A stretch of DNA of 61,787 bases from a virus. Below, one piece after another: positions 1-8,311 of this stretch (position 1 is the stretch's first letter; each line of letters begins with the position of its first letter). Under the pieces are notes generated by a model. The model searched no databases and was not told where the DNA came from. It worked only from the letters and a program-made list of their open reading frames with translations. The position numbers were made by a program, and so were the translations under genes. The stretch spans positions 1 through 61,787 of IMG/VR virus record IMGVR_UViG_3300043774_000333; one strand, written 5' to 3'.

Positions 1-173
1 ACAGACAACAGGCAGTTACTATCTGGTTAGAGAAGGGTAACGAAGCGCAAGTCGTTTCGGTGCAAAATGGACTAGTTGATGTCTATAACTTTATGGATGA
101 TAAGTGGACAACATCTGGAACTGGTAGACCACAGGGTAACATCACTGTGATGCAAGAATCGGGCGCGAGATGA
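1..173 (+). CDS. 3' end of an unidentified gene, possibly FecR-like
   Basis: Only the last 56 codons are in the window, open from base 3 to a TGA at 171-173. The stop overlaps the next gene's start as ATGA, so the two are translationally coupled. The short beta-rich stretch around VVSVQNGLVDVY resembles the end of FecR-type domains, which have a V-x-x-G-x-V-x-V pattern. In bacteria FecR-type proteins often lie beside CHASE2 cyclases, and one lies two genes downstream here. That reading is an inference from a fragment. Nothing more can be said without the upstream sequence. Confidence 0.55.
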   Translation, partial: RQQAVTIWLEKGNEAQVVSVQNGLVDVYNFMDDKWTTSGTGRPQGNITVMQESGAR

Positions 174-1624
174 AAAATCTAATTGCTCTCTTCTTGCTAT
201 TCTTTGCGATGCCAACATTCGCACAAGTTACAAACTACGGTTTTGAAAGTGGCAACTACACAGGTTGGACGGTGAGTAACGGTTCAACTGCCGCAAGAAT
301 TTCGTGGAGTGATAGTGGTTCGGGTGTTCAAGTAACAACTGGTATGACTAACTACTGTCCAGGTAACGGTAAGTGCTGGACTGTCACTCCATATGGTTCA
401 TACATGGTTTCGTTACAAGCAGGTGGCGGTTCTCCTAATTTTGATGGAGCGATGACAACTCTTGGATTACAAAGTTCAACGATTGCATCAATCAAGAGCA
501 CCATCTACTCAAATGGTAACATGAATCCTACGAATGCTACATCTATTAGTAGAACAGTATTTCTGCAAGCAGGTACAACATACAGTTATGCTTGGCAATA
601 TGTTTCTACTGATTATGTTCCATATAATGATGGATCTATGATCACTGTTACTGGTGGTCCAGGAACCCCAACGATTAATGGACAAACCCAAAACTTTGCG
701 CTGCTTGGATTTACAAATGAAGGCACTGGTAACTATTCGGTTGGATCATACGGTGCTACTGGTTGGCAAGTCGCAGTCTTTACTGTTCCTACTGATGGAA
801 ACTATCTGTTAGGATTTGCCTCATTCAATCTAGGTGATACCGCATTGTCGCCAATTCTGTTTATCGATCAGATGCAAGGTACAACTTCACTCAACGGAAC
901 AACCTTTGCGCCAGTTCAACCTAATGCTGGTTCTTCTGCGCCACCGCCTCCTGCTCCTGAACCACCTGCTCCGACATTTCCGTTGGCATCAATTAGTGCT
1001 AATCAATCATTGAAGATTAATCAAACAAATGCGATTACACAAAACTCCATCTATATCAATGCAACGGGTTCTAACAATTCGGTTTACATCGAACAGTTCT
1101 CTAAGCAGAACCAAATCCGTGGTGTGAATGGTGCACAAGCAATGACTATCAATGGTAGCGGCAACAGCGTTACTATCAACCAAGGAACGACAACAACTCC
1201 AATCGGTAAGAACTTAGCAGAAGTTTCTGTTACTGGCAATAACAACGTAGTGTCATTGACGCAACAACAAGGCAGTAAATACGCCGAGATTATCACCAAT
1301 GGTCTTGGCAATCAAATCTCAGCGCAACAAAAAGATGCTGGTGGAAAATCGTTGTTTATCAATGCTTTAGGAAACTCTAATAATATCAATACCTTACAAC
1401 AAGGGACTGGTAACCATTTTCTGGACATAAGCGCACCCTTTGGTGGAGTTACTGCATCCGTTACTCAATTGGGCGCTTTTACAAAGCAATTTCAACTTTT
1501 ACTAAATAGTCCTGGAATTGGTGTAACTGTCACACAAAATAATTTGACTGCCGCTGACTCTGCGAAAATGGAAATAACATGCACGACTGGACCATGTAAT
1601 GGATACTCTTATACAAAAAACTAA
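170..1624 (+). CDS. Secreted curlin-repeat-like protein
   Basis: A 484-residue protein with a clear signal peptide (MKNLIALFLL core, cleavage expected after PTFA near residue 18). Residues about 20-245 form a beta-rich domain starting NYGFESGNYTGW, like carbohydrate-binding or PEP-CTERM-type extracellular modules. A Pro/Ala linker (about 252-268) follows. From about 275 on there are N/Q/S/G-rich repeats such as TGNNNVVSLTQQQG and ALGNSNNINTLQQG, the spacing seen in curlin (CsgA/CsgB) amyloid repeats. It starts inside the stop of the upstream gene and overlaps the cyclase gene by 26 bases. It should be exported and may form fibres on the infected cell or the virion. Curli secretion genes have been reported in SAR11 myophages (recollection, not checked). 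Confidence 0.75.
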   Translation: MKNLIALFLLFFAMPTFAQVTNYGFESGNYTGWTVSNGSTAARISWSDSGSGVQVTTGMTNYCPGNGKCWTVTPYGSYMVSLQAGGGSPNFDGAMTTLGLQSSTIASIKSTIYSNGNMNPTNATSISRTVFLQAGTTYSYAWQYVSTDYVPYNDGSMITVTGGPGTPTINGQTQNFALLGFTNEGTGNYSVGSYGATGWQVAVFTVPTDGNYLLGFASFNLGDTALSPILFIDQMQGTTSLNGTTFAPVQPNAGSSAPPPPAPEPPAPTFPLASISANQSLKINQTNAITQNSIYINATGSNNSVYIEQFSKQNQIRGVNGAQAMTINGSGNSVTINQGTTTTPIGKNLAEVSVTGNNNVVSLTQQQGSKYAEIITNGLGNQISAQQKDAGGKSLFINALGNSNNINTLQQGTGNHFLDISAPFGGVTASVTQLGAFTKQFQLLLNSPGIGVTVTQNNLTAADSAKMEITCTTGPCNGYSYTKN

Positions 1625-3650
1625 GAAAGCTCTTCTTTCGCCTTGGTTGGCACTGATTACTTTTGCGTTATTGTTAGTAGTAAAATTATCAAACCCTTAC
1701 TTGGTTGAATCCGCGAGATTGAAGTTTTATGATTATTTGATGCTCGGTTCGCCGACGCAATCTGAACAAATTGTAACTGTCAATATTGGGGAGAAAGCAA
1801 TTGAGAAATATGGTCAGTGGCCGTTTCCACGTGAGGTCCATGCTCAAATTATTAGCGACATTTATGGTCGAGGGGCTGCTCTTGTTGGCAGCACTATACT
1901 TATGTCTGAGTCTGATCGGATGGGGACTGATCGAATTCTTGCGGATGCCCTAAGTCAGTATCCAGTAGTTCTGAGTCAGACGGTAAGCGATTCTTGTTCT
2001 CGGGCAAGTGCGACAATTCGGAGAACAGGCGTTGCCGTAATCGGCGATGGAGAAGCAACTGAATTTCTTCCTCAATACCCATGCGTTCTAAGTAATGTCT
2101 CAGTTCTTCAAGAAGCCGCAGTCGGTGTTGGGATAACGTCAACCCTACCCGAGACTGATGGGGTTGTAAGGCGAGTTCCTCTTCTATCCCAATCATCAGG
2201 CGAATACTATCCCGCATTTGCTCTAGAGATGCTGCGTGTAGCTGCAGGAGACTCTTCGTATCAAGCCAAGATAAATCAGACTGGGGTTGAAGCATTACGA
2301 ATTCCTTCTTTTGAAACTATAAAAACTGATGAATATGGAAGAACGTTCATCAATCCCAATTACGTATTTCCATCTGTTGAATTAGGTTCTGATATTCCTC
2401 GTCTTGATGGGAAAATTGTAATTCTAGGCGTAACTGCTGCTGGAATTGCGAATCCTGTAGCGACTCCATCAGGTGCGCAACATCCCCACGTCCTTCAGGC
2501 GAGTATACTTGAAACTCTGATAAATGGAGACTCTGTGTCGATTCCTGTTTGGAGTCAACTTGCGGATCTTGCTGCTTTTCTGGGTCTTGCTCTGGCATTG
2601 ATCATTCTCTCGCGTTTTAAATTCTCTATAATTTATATTGCTGTTATTCTCGGTGGATATTTCTATCTGCCTATTTATCTTTTCGCGAGCAAGGGTATTC
2701 TGCTCGATGTAACATTTAACGTATTTGCTATTGCTCTCATCTATATTCATATCTTTACTGCGAAGTATATTTCTGAATATCTACAGAAACAGCAAATTAA
2801 GAAGCAGTTCGGAACCTATCTGTCACCAGATCTCGTTGCTCAGTTGCAAAGACAACCAGAACTTCTGACACTTGGTGGTGACTCTAGAGAACTGTCAATC
2901 ATGTTCACAGACGTTCGTGGTTTTACTACCATCTCGGAACACTACGGTGAAGACGTTCAAGGTCTCACGAAAATTATGAATCGTTACATGACAGTGATGA
3001 CAAGAGCGATCCTTGAGAACAAGGGAACACTAGACAAGTATATCGGTGATGCTCAGATGGCATTCTGGAATGCGCCACTCGATAATAACAAGCATGCGTT
3101 AGATGCAGTAAGAACTGCCTTTCAGATGCTAAAAGATTTGGAGACTTTCAATGACGAAATTAAAGGAGAAGGTGTTCCCGCTTTTGGGATGGGTCTTGGT
3201 ATTAACACTGCCACTGTGGTTGTTGGTAATATGGGCAGCACTCAGCGTTTTGACTATACTTGCTTGGGCGATGGCGTTAATTTGGCTGCTCGTCTGGAAG
3301 GTCAAACCAAGTCTTATGGCGTCAAACTCATCGTCGGACCACAAACTGCCAAATTGGTTGGGGATGTATACCAAGTAGTAGAACTTGACTTGATTGCTGT
3401 TAAGGGCAAGACAGAACCTGCTCGAATTTACACTGCTTTAGAAATCTTTGATCATCCTGGCGAGAAGCAACATGATAAGTTCTTGCAACTATATCGCGAA
3501 GGTCAGTGGGAAATTGCTAAAAAGTTTGCCAACGACTTAAAGAAGTGCTGGCAAGGAGAGTTAAACAATTACTATGACATGATGCTCGAGCGCATGGAGG
3601 GCGAACCTCCTGCTAATTTTGACGGGGTTTATAGAGCCCAGACCAAGTAA
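1599..3650 (+). CDS. CHASE2-domain class III adenylate cyclase
   Basis: A 683-residue membrane protein. An N-terminal membrane segment (about 16-32) precedes a periplasmic CHASE2-like sensor (about 35-315). Three hydrophobic segments follow (about 322-340, 345-365, 368-392), then a cytoplasmic cyclase domain (about 430-610). Visible catalytic features are the metal-binding Asp in FTDVRGFT, DKYIGD with a second Asp, and FDYTCLGDGVNLAARLEG. The Lys in LDKYIGD and the Asp in FDYT are the usual adenine-selecting pair, so ATP to cAMP is expected. DKYIGDAQMAF has Gln where Val is common. It overlaps the curlin-like gene and its 3' end overlaps a small minus-strand gene. A complete signalling enzyme of this type is unusual on a phage. 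Confidence 0.88.
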   Translation: MDTLIQKTKKALLSPWLALITFALLLVVKLSNPYLVESARLKFYDYLMLGSPTQSEQIVTVNIGEKAIEKYGQWPFPREVHAQIISDIYGRGAALVGSTILMSESDRMGTDRILADALSQYPVVLSQTVSDSCSRASATIRRTGVAVIGDGEATEFLPQYPCVLSNVSVLQEAAVGVGITSTLPETDGVVRRVPLLSQSSGEYYPAFALEMLRVAAGDSSYQAKINQTGVEALRIPSFETIKTDEYGRTFINPNYVFPSVELGSDIPRLDGKIVILGVTAAGIANPVATPSGAQHPHVLQASILETLINGDSVSIPVWSQLADLAAFLGLALALIILSRFKFSIIYIAVILGGYFYLPIYLFASKGILLDVTFNVFAIALIYIHIFTAKYISEYLQKQQIKKQFGTYLSPDLVAQLQRQPELLTLGGDSRELSIMFTDVRGFTTISEHYGEDVQGLTKIMNRYMTVMTRAILENKGTLDKYIGDAQMAFWNAPLDNNKHALDAVRTAFQMLKDLETFNDEIKGEGVPAFGMGLGINTATVVVGNMGSTQRFDYTCLGDGVNLAARLEGQTKSYGVKLIVGPQTAKLVGDVYQVVELDLIAVKGKTEPARIYTALEIFDHPGEKQHDKFLQLYREGQWEIAKKFANDLKKCWQGELNNYYDMMLERMEGEPPANFDGVYRAQTK

Positions 3651-3777
3651 GCAGATTGCTCGGATCAGTAAATCGGAAGAATATTGGTTGTTCTTCCGTT
3701 ACTTCTTGTTGTGTCATTTCGGTCTCGATTTTATCGAAATGTTGATCGAGTTCCTGATCATGAATTGATGTACTCAT
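3613..3777 (-). CDS. Small acidic hypothetical protein (54 aa)
   Basis: Unrecognised. The reading frame runs from an ATG at 3777 to a TAG at 3613-3615 and encodes a 54-residue acidic protein (start MSTSIHDQELDQHFDKIE). Its ATG overlaps the TGA of the upstream 64-aa gene as ATGA, so the pair is coupled and shares the promoter at 3991-4019. The last 38 bases overlap the 3' end of the cyclase gene on the other strand. No motif or membrane segment is visible. Confidence rests on coupling and codon structure only. Confidence 0.55.
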   Translation of the reverse strand: MSTSIHDQELDQHFDKIETEMTQQEVTEEQPIFFRFTDPSNLLTWSGLYKPRQN

Positions 3778-3968
3778 TTTATTGCCTTTCTGCGATATGC
3801 TACACGTGCTTCTAAAAACTCTTCAAATGATTTATGTAGAGGAAGACCATTTGCTTCCAACTCAGAATTGATTTCATCAAAATTCTGCTGTTCATACTGC
3901 CATCCGTTCCATGAAACGCCGAGCAGTTCTAGTAGTTCTTCTTCGCGCCGAGTAATATCTATAACCAT
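3774..3968 (-). CDS. Small hypothetical protein (64 aa)
   Basis: Unrecognised. An upstream in-frame ATG exists at 3980, but the ATG at 3968 is preferred because GGAGG (3974-3978) lies five bases before it. The product (start MVIDITRREEELLELLG) is short, charged and helical, with FEEFLEARVAYRRKA at its end. It has its own sigma70-type promoter with a leader of roughly 15-20 bases and is followed by a coupled 54-aa gene. The arrangement resembles the small early operons that T4-like phages use for host takeover, but no function is visible. Confidence 0.7.
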   Translation of the reverse strand: MVIDITRREEELLELLGVSWNGWQYEQQNFDEINSELEANGLPLHKSFEEFLEARVAYRRKAIK

Positions 3969-3990
3969 CAAAACCTCCATAATATAATTT

Positions 3991-4019
3991 ACTATACCCT
4001 AGTTCTTGGAAAAAGTCAA
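3991..4019 (-). promoter_or_regulatory. Sigma70-type promoter for the small minus-strand operon
   Basis: Reading the minus strand, TTGACT (4019-4014) and TATAGT (3996-3991) are separated by exactly 17 bases, with GGG directly before the -10 box. It diverges from the promoter at 4045-4073, so about 25 bases separate the two -35 boxes. Confidence 0.75.
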
Positions 4020-4044
4020 GCCCCTTTTTAATTTTATTTTTCTC

Positions 4045-4073
4045 TTGACAAATGTCTTAAAATAGGGTATAAG
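4045..4073 (+). promoter_or_regulatory. Sigma70-type promoter for the tailoring operon
   Basis: TTGACA (4045-4050), a 17-base spacer and TATAAG (4068-4073), again with GGG before the -10 box. Transcription would start near 4080, ahead of AGGA and the ATG at 4105. No other strong promoter or terminator was seen between here and about 15.1 kb, so this may drive the whole operon. Confidence 0.78.
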
Positions 4074-4104
4074 AGTATGTTGAGTTTGAAAAAAGGATTA
4101 TGTT

Positions 4105-4506
4105 ATGTCTATGCAACTTATGTCACATGCGTTCACTACCACTAGCACCAAGAAGCGCAAGACTTCTAATAAGGGTGTCGCTGCAAGGTATTCCCAGGAT
4201 TGGGTAGAGTATAATAAGCAGATGAAACGTATCGGTTCTACGACCAAGACATTCGATGAGTATGTTGCCTATCGCCAAGGTAATTATAAACCTAAGTTGC
4301 GGGGCACACCTCTCCCTAAATATGAGGTCAGCGACCATCGTCAAAAGTATCCTTCTGGTGATGGTATCGGTGTAAACTATTCTCGTAAGGAACAGATCTA
4401 CACAGGCACACTTATCAAGGGTATCAGTGTTCTCCATAAGAGCAATGCTGTGCCTGTTATCAATGATGAACAAATTTTAGAGATTGCGAAAATGCGCCGT
4501 GGTTAA
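4105..4506 (+). CDS. Hypothetical protein, first gene of the tailoring operon
   Basis: Unrecognised 133-residue basic protein. The N-terminus is Ser/Thr/Lys-rich (TSTKKRKTSNKG); the rest is mixed, with a DEYVAYRQGNYKPKL stretch. No catalytic motif, membrane segment or signal peptide is visible. AGGA upstream of the ATG is a plausible ribosome site, and the sigma70-type promoter lies about 30 bases upstream. The downstream methyltransferase-like frame starts before its stop, so the two are coupled. It could be an unrelated early gene sharing the promoter. Confidence 0.75.
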   Translation: MSMQLMSHAFTTTSTKKRKTSNKGVAARYSQDWVEYNKQMKRIGSTTKTFDEYVAYRQGNYKPKLRGTPLPKYEVSDHRQKYPSGDGIGVNYSRKEQIYTGTLIKGISVLHKSNAVPVINDEQILEIAKMRRG

Positions 4507-5080
4507 TTTTGATGTTGTTTTAAACTGGATGGAATACATCCGTAATAATCCAGATGATGCATACAGATTCTCCGAGAACTTCTGGCCAAGTCAGATCGAG
4601 AGTAAGAAGTGGTTACTCGAACATGTAACTCCCTTGGATAGATCTATCGTAATTTTTGGTGGATGGTATGGAGTTCTCGCGCAGTTTATTGCGCATAAGT
4701 TTCCTGATGCTCAAATTGTAACTACTGATGTAGACTATGGATGCAAAAAAGTATTTGATGCTATCGATGAATGTTATCATGATATCCTCTTTCGTCAGCA
4801 TGACATGCAAAATGGTATGCCGCTTAATATACGTCCCGATCTAGTGATCAACACCAGCAGCGAACATGTAACGCAAGAAGTATATGATGCGTGGTGGGAC
4901 TCTATTCCTAACACGACTAAATATATCGTCCAAGGAAATAATCTAGTTAATCCTGAGCATGTCCGCATTGCCGATAATCTAGAACAATTCTTAACAATCA
5001 ACAATATTAAAAATCCACAATATGCAGGTATGTTGAAGTGCGGACATTTCTATAGATACATGGCAGTGGGTTATAGATGA
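4499..5080 (+). CDS. Methyltransferase-like protein
   Basis: About 193 residues with a Rossmann-like order. IVIFGGWYGVLAQFIA fits the glycine-rich SAM loop, IVTTDVDYGCKK the acidic residue ending strand 2, and DLVINTSSEHV strand 4. This suggests a class I SAM-dependent methyltransferase, though the glycine loop is atypical. Start is uncertain: GTG at 4499 is used; TTG at 4484 and ATG at 4529 are alternatives, and none has a strong ribosome site. It overlaps the gene before it and, as ATGA, the sulfotransferase-like gene after it. A distant counterpart with GCETMYPL lies at 56318-56974. Confidence 0.65.
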   Translation: MVNFDVVLNWMEYIRNNPDDAYRFSENFWPSQIESKKWLLEHVTPLDRSIVIFGGWYGVLAQFIAHKFPDAQIVTTDVDYGCKKVFDAIDECYHDILFRQHDMQNGMPLNIRPDLVINTSSEHVTQEVYDAWWDSIPNTTKYIVQGNNLVNPEHVRIADNLEQFLTINNIKNPQYAGMLKCGHFYRYMAVGYR

Positions 5081-5754
5081 ATAGAGACTTTGTTTTAGTT
5101 TACGGTGAATGGAGAACAGGAACTAATCTTCTTTTGAGTATGTTTAGACAACGAGGATACTTGGACCTAAATGAATTCTATTCTCGGTTTGAACCTCGTC
5201 AAGCAGAAATTCTTAATGACAAACTTTATGACATTCTATGCCAAGAAGTTTTGAAAAAATGCACAATGAAGGTAATGCTTTCTCAAATCGGAGTTGTTGC
5301 CGATAAAAATACCGACTTCTTCACAAAACGGGTTTTGGTTTATAGGCGAGATATCTTTTCTTCAATTATTAGTAGAGTGGTTGCAGAAACTAGACTCAGT
5401 TGGTACCGTTCGACATATGCACCTGAACAACCAGAATTTAATAGTATCCTTACAGTATACAACTTTTTGCAGGTTGCTGAAGATGTAATATCTCATTATA
5501 AAACATTTATCTCTACTGGTAGGCATGAAATATCATTAGACTACGTGGTTAATTATGAAGATGATTTAGTGCCAGTTGCTAGTAATAATCCAACAGATTC
5601 TTTACCCACTGCTAACTATACAGTAAGAAATTTAGAACAATTAAAAACTTTGTTTGATGCTAAGTATTCCTACGATGTGTCCAATATAAATCAATTTTTC
5701 GACAATCTCAGAAAAGAAACCAACAAGGGTGACTTTGAACAATTTATTAACTAA
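5077..5754 (+). CDS. Sulfotransferase-like P-loop protein
   Basis: 225 residues. The N-terminus VYGEWRTGTNLLLSMF fits the 5'-phosphosulfate loop of PAPS-dependent sulfotransferases (usual form PRSGTNLL), and KRVLVYRRDIFSSIISR near 88-104 fits the 3'-phosphate loop with its Arg and Ser. The expected reaction is sulfate transfer from PAPS to a hydroxyl or amine acceptor. The ATG lies within the stop of the methyltransferase-like gene. The length is in range for small sulfotransferases of the Stf0/nod type. The acceptor is unknown. Its position beside radical SAM and carbamoyltransferase genes suggests it decorates the same product. Confidence 0.72.
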   Translation: MNRDFVLVYGEWRTGTNLLLSMFRQRGYLDLNEFYSRFEPRQAEILNDKLYDILCQEVLKKCTMKVMLSQIGVVADKNTDFFTKRVLVYRRDIFSSIISRVVAETRLSWYRSTYAPEQPEFNSILTVYNFLQVAEDVISHYKTFISTGRHEISLDYVVNYEDDLVPVASNNPTDSLPTANYTVRNLEQLKTLFDAKYSYDVSNINQFFDNLRKETNKGDFEQFIN

Positions 5755-5765
5755 TCGGAACCACC

Positions 5766-7055
5766 ATGTTCGAAAATAATAAAAGTATGTGCGCAATACC
5801 TTTTGTGAGTACAATGATTAACACAGATACTACTGTGCGGTATTGTTGTATGGTTAAAGGTCGCGCAAATATTGTTTCGAAAGAGTCGGGTGACGCATAT
5901 ACTTGTCGAGATAATTTCATTGAAGATGCTTGGAACTCAGAAAGTATTCGAGATATTCGAAGAAAAATGATTAATGCTGAATCTATTCCTGGGTGTGCAG
6001 TTTGTTATCAACAAGAAGACGACAGTAAGATGAGCAATCGTCAGCATAGTTTGCGCGAATGGTCACAACGTCTTGGCACAGAAGAACTAAAGCAGATTAT
6101 TGAATCTGCAGGAGAAGCAGATGGGTTTGTTGAATCTGCTCCAGTTTATCTTGACCTGCGTCTAGGCAATTTGTGCAATTTAAAGTGTAGAATGTGCAAC
6201 CCATGGAATAGTAGTCAGATTGTAAAAGAGCACACCGATCTAGTAAATCGTCGATCTGATTATGCTGATGTGTGGCAAAAGACCTTTGGTAAATTTCCAG
6301 AAAAGGTTATGGAGGATCAACCTTGGTTTGACCACAATATTCTTTGGGATCAAGTTATTTCATTGATTCCAACATTGAAAAAAGTTTACATGACAGGTGG
6401 TGAACCCACATTGATTAAAAATAATTTCAAGTTTATGGAAGAATGTATCCGCCAAGGTCGCCAAGATATAACTCTATTCTTTAATACGAATTGCACAAAT
6501 ATTAATCCAAAGTTCTTCGACCTAATTTCTCAATTTGATGCAGTTAATATTAATGCTAGTGTTGATGGTGTCGGCGTAGTAACTGAGTATATTAGAGCGC
6601 CAAGTAATTGGTTGCATGTTTCTAAAAATATTGAAAAATTTGCGCAAATGCCAAATGTGCATCTTGGCATTACTCCAACATTTCAAGTATATAATACATT
6701 TGATGTCGTAAATATTCTGACTTGGGTAGACGATTTGCGCGAGAAATATTCGAAGGATGTGTTTATTGATTTTTTAATCAACCATCATCCCGTGCATCTA
6801 AGTGCACTAATCTTACCTGACGATTTACGCAAAGAAGCAGTGGAACTCATTGAAGATTATAACGAGGCAAATCCAGTCCAGAATGAAATGACCAAAAATT
6901 CTCTTCAAGGCATCGTTGGGTTTTTAAAGAACCCTCGTCTCGAAAATTGGGAAATCATGGTTAGTAGATTTCGTATATATACTAATGCACTTGATGAAGA
7001 GCGCAAAGAAAGCATAACAGTTTTAGATCCTCGTTTGGCAAAATTATATGATTGA
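5766..7055 (+). CDS. Radical SAM protein with N-terminal twitch-like cluster (1)
   Basis: 429 residues. CNLKCRMC at about 136-143 is the CxxxCxxC motif binding the SAM-cleaving 4Fe-4S cluster, and TGGEP near 210 is the SAM-binding GGE motif. The N-terminus carries a second cysteine set (CAIPF at about 9, YCC near 27-28, CAVC near 77-80), with a W-x-S-x-x-x-R-x-I-R element, as in twitch/SPASM auxiliary-cluster domains but placed before the radical SAM barrel. It should perform 5'-deoxyadenosyl-radical chemistry on an unknown substrate. It begins 11 bases after the sulfotransferase-like gene and overlaps the next radical SAM gene by 8. Confidence 0.88.
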   Translation: MFENNKSMCAIPFVSTMINTDTTVRYCCMVKGRANIVSKESGDAYTCRDNFIEDAWNSESIRDIRRKMINAESIPGCAVCYQQEDDSKMSNRQHSLREWSQRLGTEELKQIIESAGEADGFVESAPVYLDLRLGNLCNLKCRMCNPWNSSQIVKEHTDLVNRRSDYADVWQKTFGKFPEKVMEDQPWFDHNILWDQVISLIPTLKKVYMTGGEPTLIKNNFKFMEECIRQGRQDITLFFNTNCTNINPKFFDLISQFDAVNINASVDGVGVVTEYIRAPSNWLHVSKNIEKFAQMPNVHLGITPTFQVYNTFDVVNILTWVDDLREKYSKDVFIDFLINHHPVHLSALILPDDLRKEAVELIEDYNEANPVQNEMTKNSLQGIVGFLKNPRLENWEIMVSRFRIYTNALDEERKESITVLDPRLAKLYD

Positions 7056-8310
7056 TAATAAAAATTTCTGTATCCAACCGTGGATCCATCTTGCAAGTTG
7101 GAATGATGGTAAGGTTCCGCTTTGCTGTGTTGCTTCTCCCGAGGCAAATTTAAACTTCAATGACTCGACACCACAACAAATTTGGAATAGTGAGCAGTTT
7201 AAACGAGCAAGACTGAAGTTTATGAATGGTGAACAACCTCCCCAGTGCAGTTCTTGTTGGAAAGAAGAAGCAAGCGGAATTAAGAGTCACCGTGTTATCG
7301 AGAATGATATGTGGAAGCGCAAGATGGGCGCAGAAAAAATTAATCACATAATTTCTCTTACGAATCCAGATGGTAGCGTGGACTTTAATCCCATCACTCT
7401 CGATTTACGAATCGGTAACACTTGCAACCTGCAGTGTGTTATGTGTCGCCCTCGTGATAGCAGTAAGTGGTTGAATGACAGCAAAAAACTTGCAGAAACT
7501 CTTACAAGTCCTGGGGCAAAAGGTGATTGGGATTTTAAATCAAAAAGCATTACTAACACTGACTGTTTTGAGTGGTTTGAAAAACTAGAAACCCAAGAAG
7601 CACTAGATGAGTTTATGGGTGATATTCGTCATATTATTTTCGGCGGTGGAGAACCTTTGCTGATCAAAGGACACGAAAGATTTATAACAAAACTTGTAGA
7701 AAGCGGACACAGTAAGAATATTGAACTTCGCTATCACACAAACGGAACTCAACTGAGCGAGAAGTTTATTGACCTCTGGAGTCAATTCAAACTGGTTGAA
7801 TTGATGGTAAGTCTTGATGATTGGGGTCAGAGAAATGAGTTTGTTCGTTGGCCAGCATCATGGGAAGTAATCTCAAAGAATCTAGATCGGTTGGACGAAA
7901 CGGCAGATAATATCGTTGTTAATATTCTCGCCACTGTCCACGCGATGACCATATATAATCTACCTGATTTCGCGCAAGCAATTATAGATCGTAAATGGAA
8001 GAAAATCTGTAAACGCAATGAGGGACTATTTTCCGTAGGTACTACCCATTGGCCACAATATCTCAGCACAACAGTTTTACCACAAAATGTTAAAGACATC
8101 ATCAACAAGCGGTGGGAAGAATATCCTGATCTGGTAAATCATCCGCGATGGATAAACCGAATCAAGTATCAGTTTGAGTACATGAACAGCAGAGATGATT
8201 CAGATAAGTTTCCAGATTTGATCAACTATATAGATACTCTTGAACTTATGCGACCAATTAAATTTTCAGAAGTATATGGTGATTACTACAAATTATTGAA
8301 AGGTATTTAA
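7048..8310 (+). CDS. Radical SAM protein with N-terminal twitch-like cluster (2)
   Basis: 420 residues, paralogous to its upstream neighbour. CNLQCVMC lies at about 125-132 and GGGEP near 200. The N-terminal cysteines (FCIQPW, LCCVA, CSSCW) and the WNSEQFKRAR element repeat the auxiliary-cluster layout. The ATG lies 5 bases before the previous stop, so translation is coupled. Divergence outside the motifs suggests it acts on a different substrate or position rather than being a recent duplicate. Confidence 0.88.
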   Translation: MIDNKNFCIQPWIHLASWNDGKVPLCCVASPEANLNFNDSTPQQIWNSEQFKRARLKFMNGEQPPQCSSCWKEEASGIKSHRVIENDMWKRKMGAEKINHIISLTNPDGSVDFNPITLDLRIGNTCNLQCVMCRPRDSSKWLNDSKKLAETLTSPGAKGDWDFKSKSITNTDCFEWFEKLETQEALDEFMGDIRHIIFGGGEPLLIKGHERFITKLVESGHSKNIELRYHTNGTQLSEKFIDLWSQFKLVELMVSLDDWGQRNEFVRWPASWEVISKNLDRLDETADNIVVNILATVHAMTIYNLPDFAQAIIDRKWKKICKRNEGLFSVGTTHWPQYLSTTVLPQNVKDIINKRWEEYPDLVNHPRWINRIKYQFEYMNSRDDSDKFPDLINYIDTLELMRPIKFSEVYGDYYKLLKGI

Positions 8311-8311
8311 T

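Noticed and set aside
1900-2295. 131-codon minus-strand frame in the cyclase gene
   Set aside because: Gln/Leu/Ser-rich shadow of the CHASE2 coding strand without a ribosome site or family pattern.
1-3650. Host contamination as the source of the curlin/cyclase cluster
   Set aside because: The segment joins phage sequence without a visible break and its base composition is similar. It cannot be fully excluded from this window alone.
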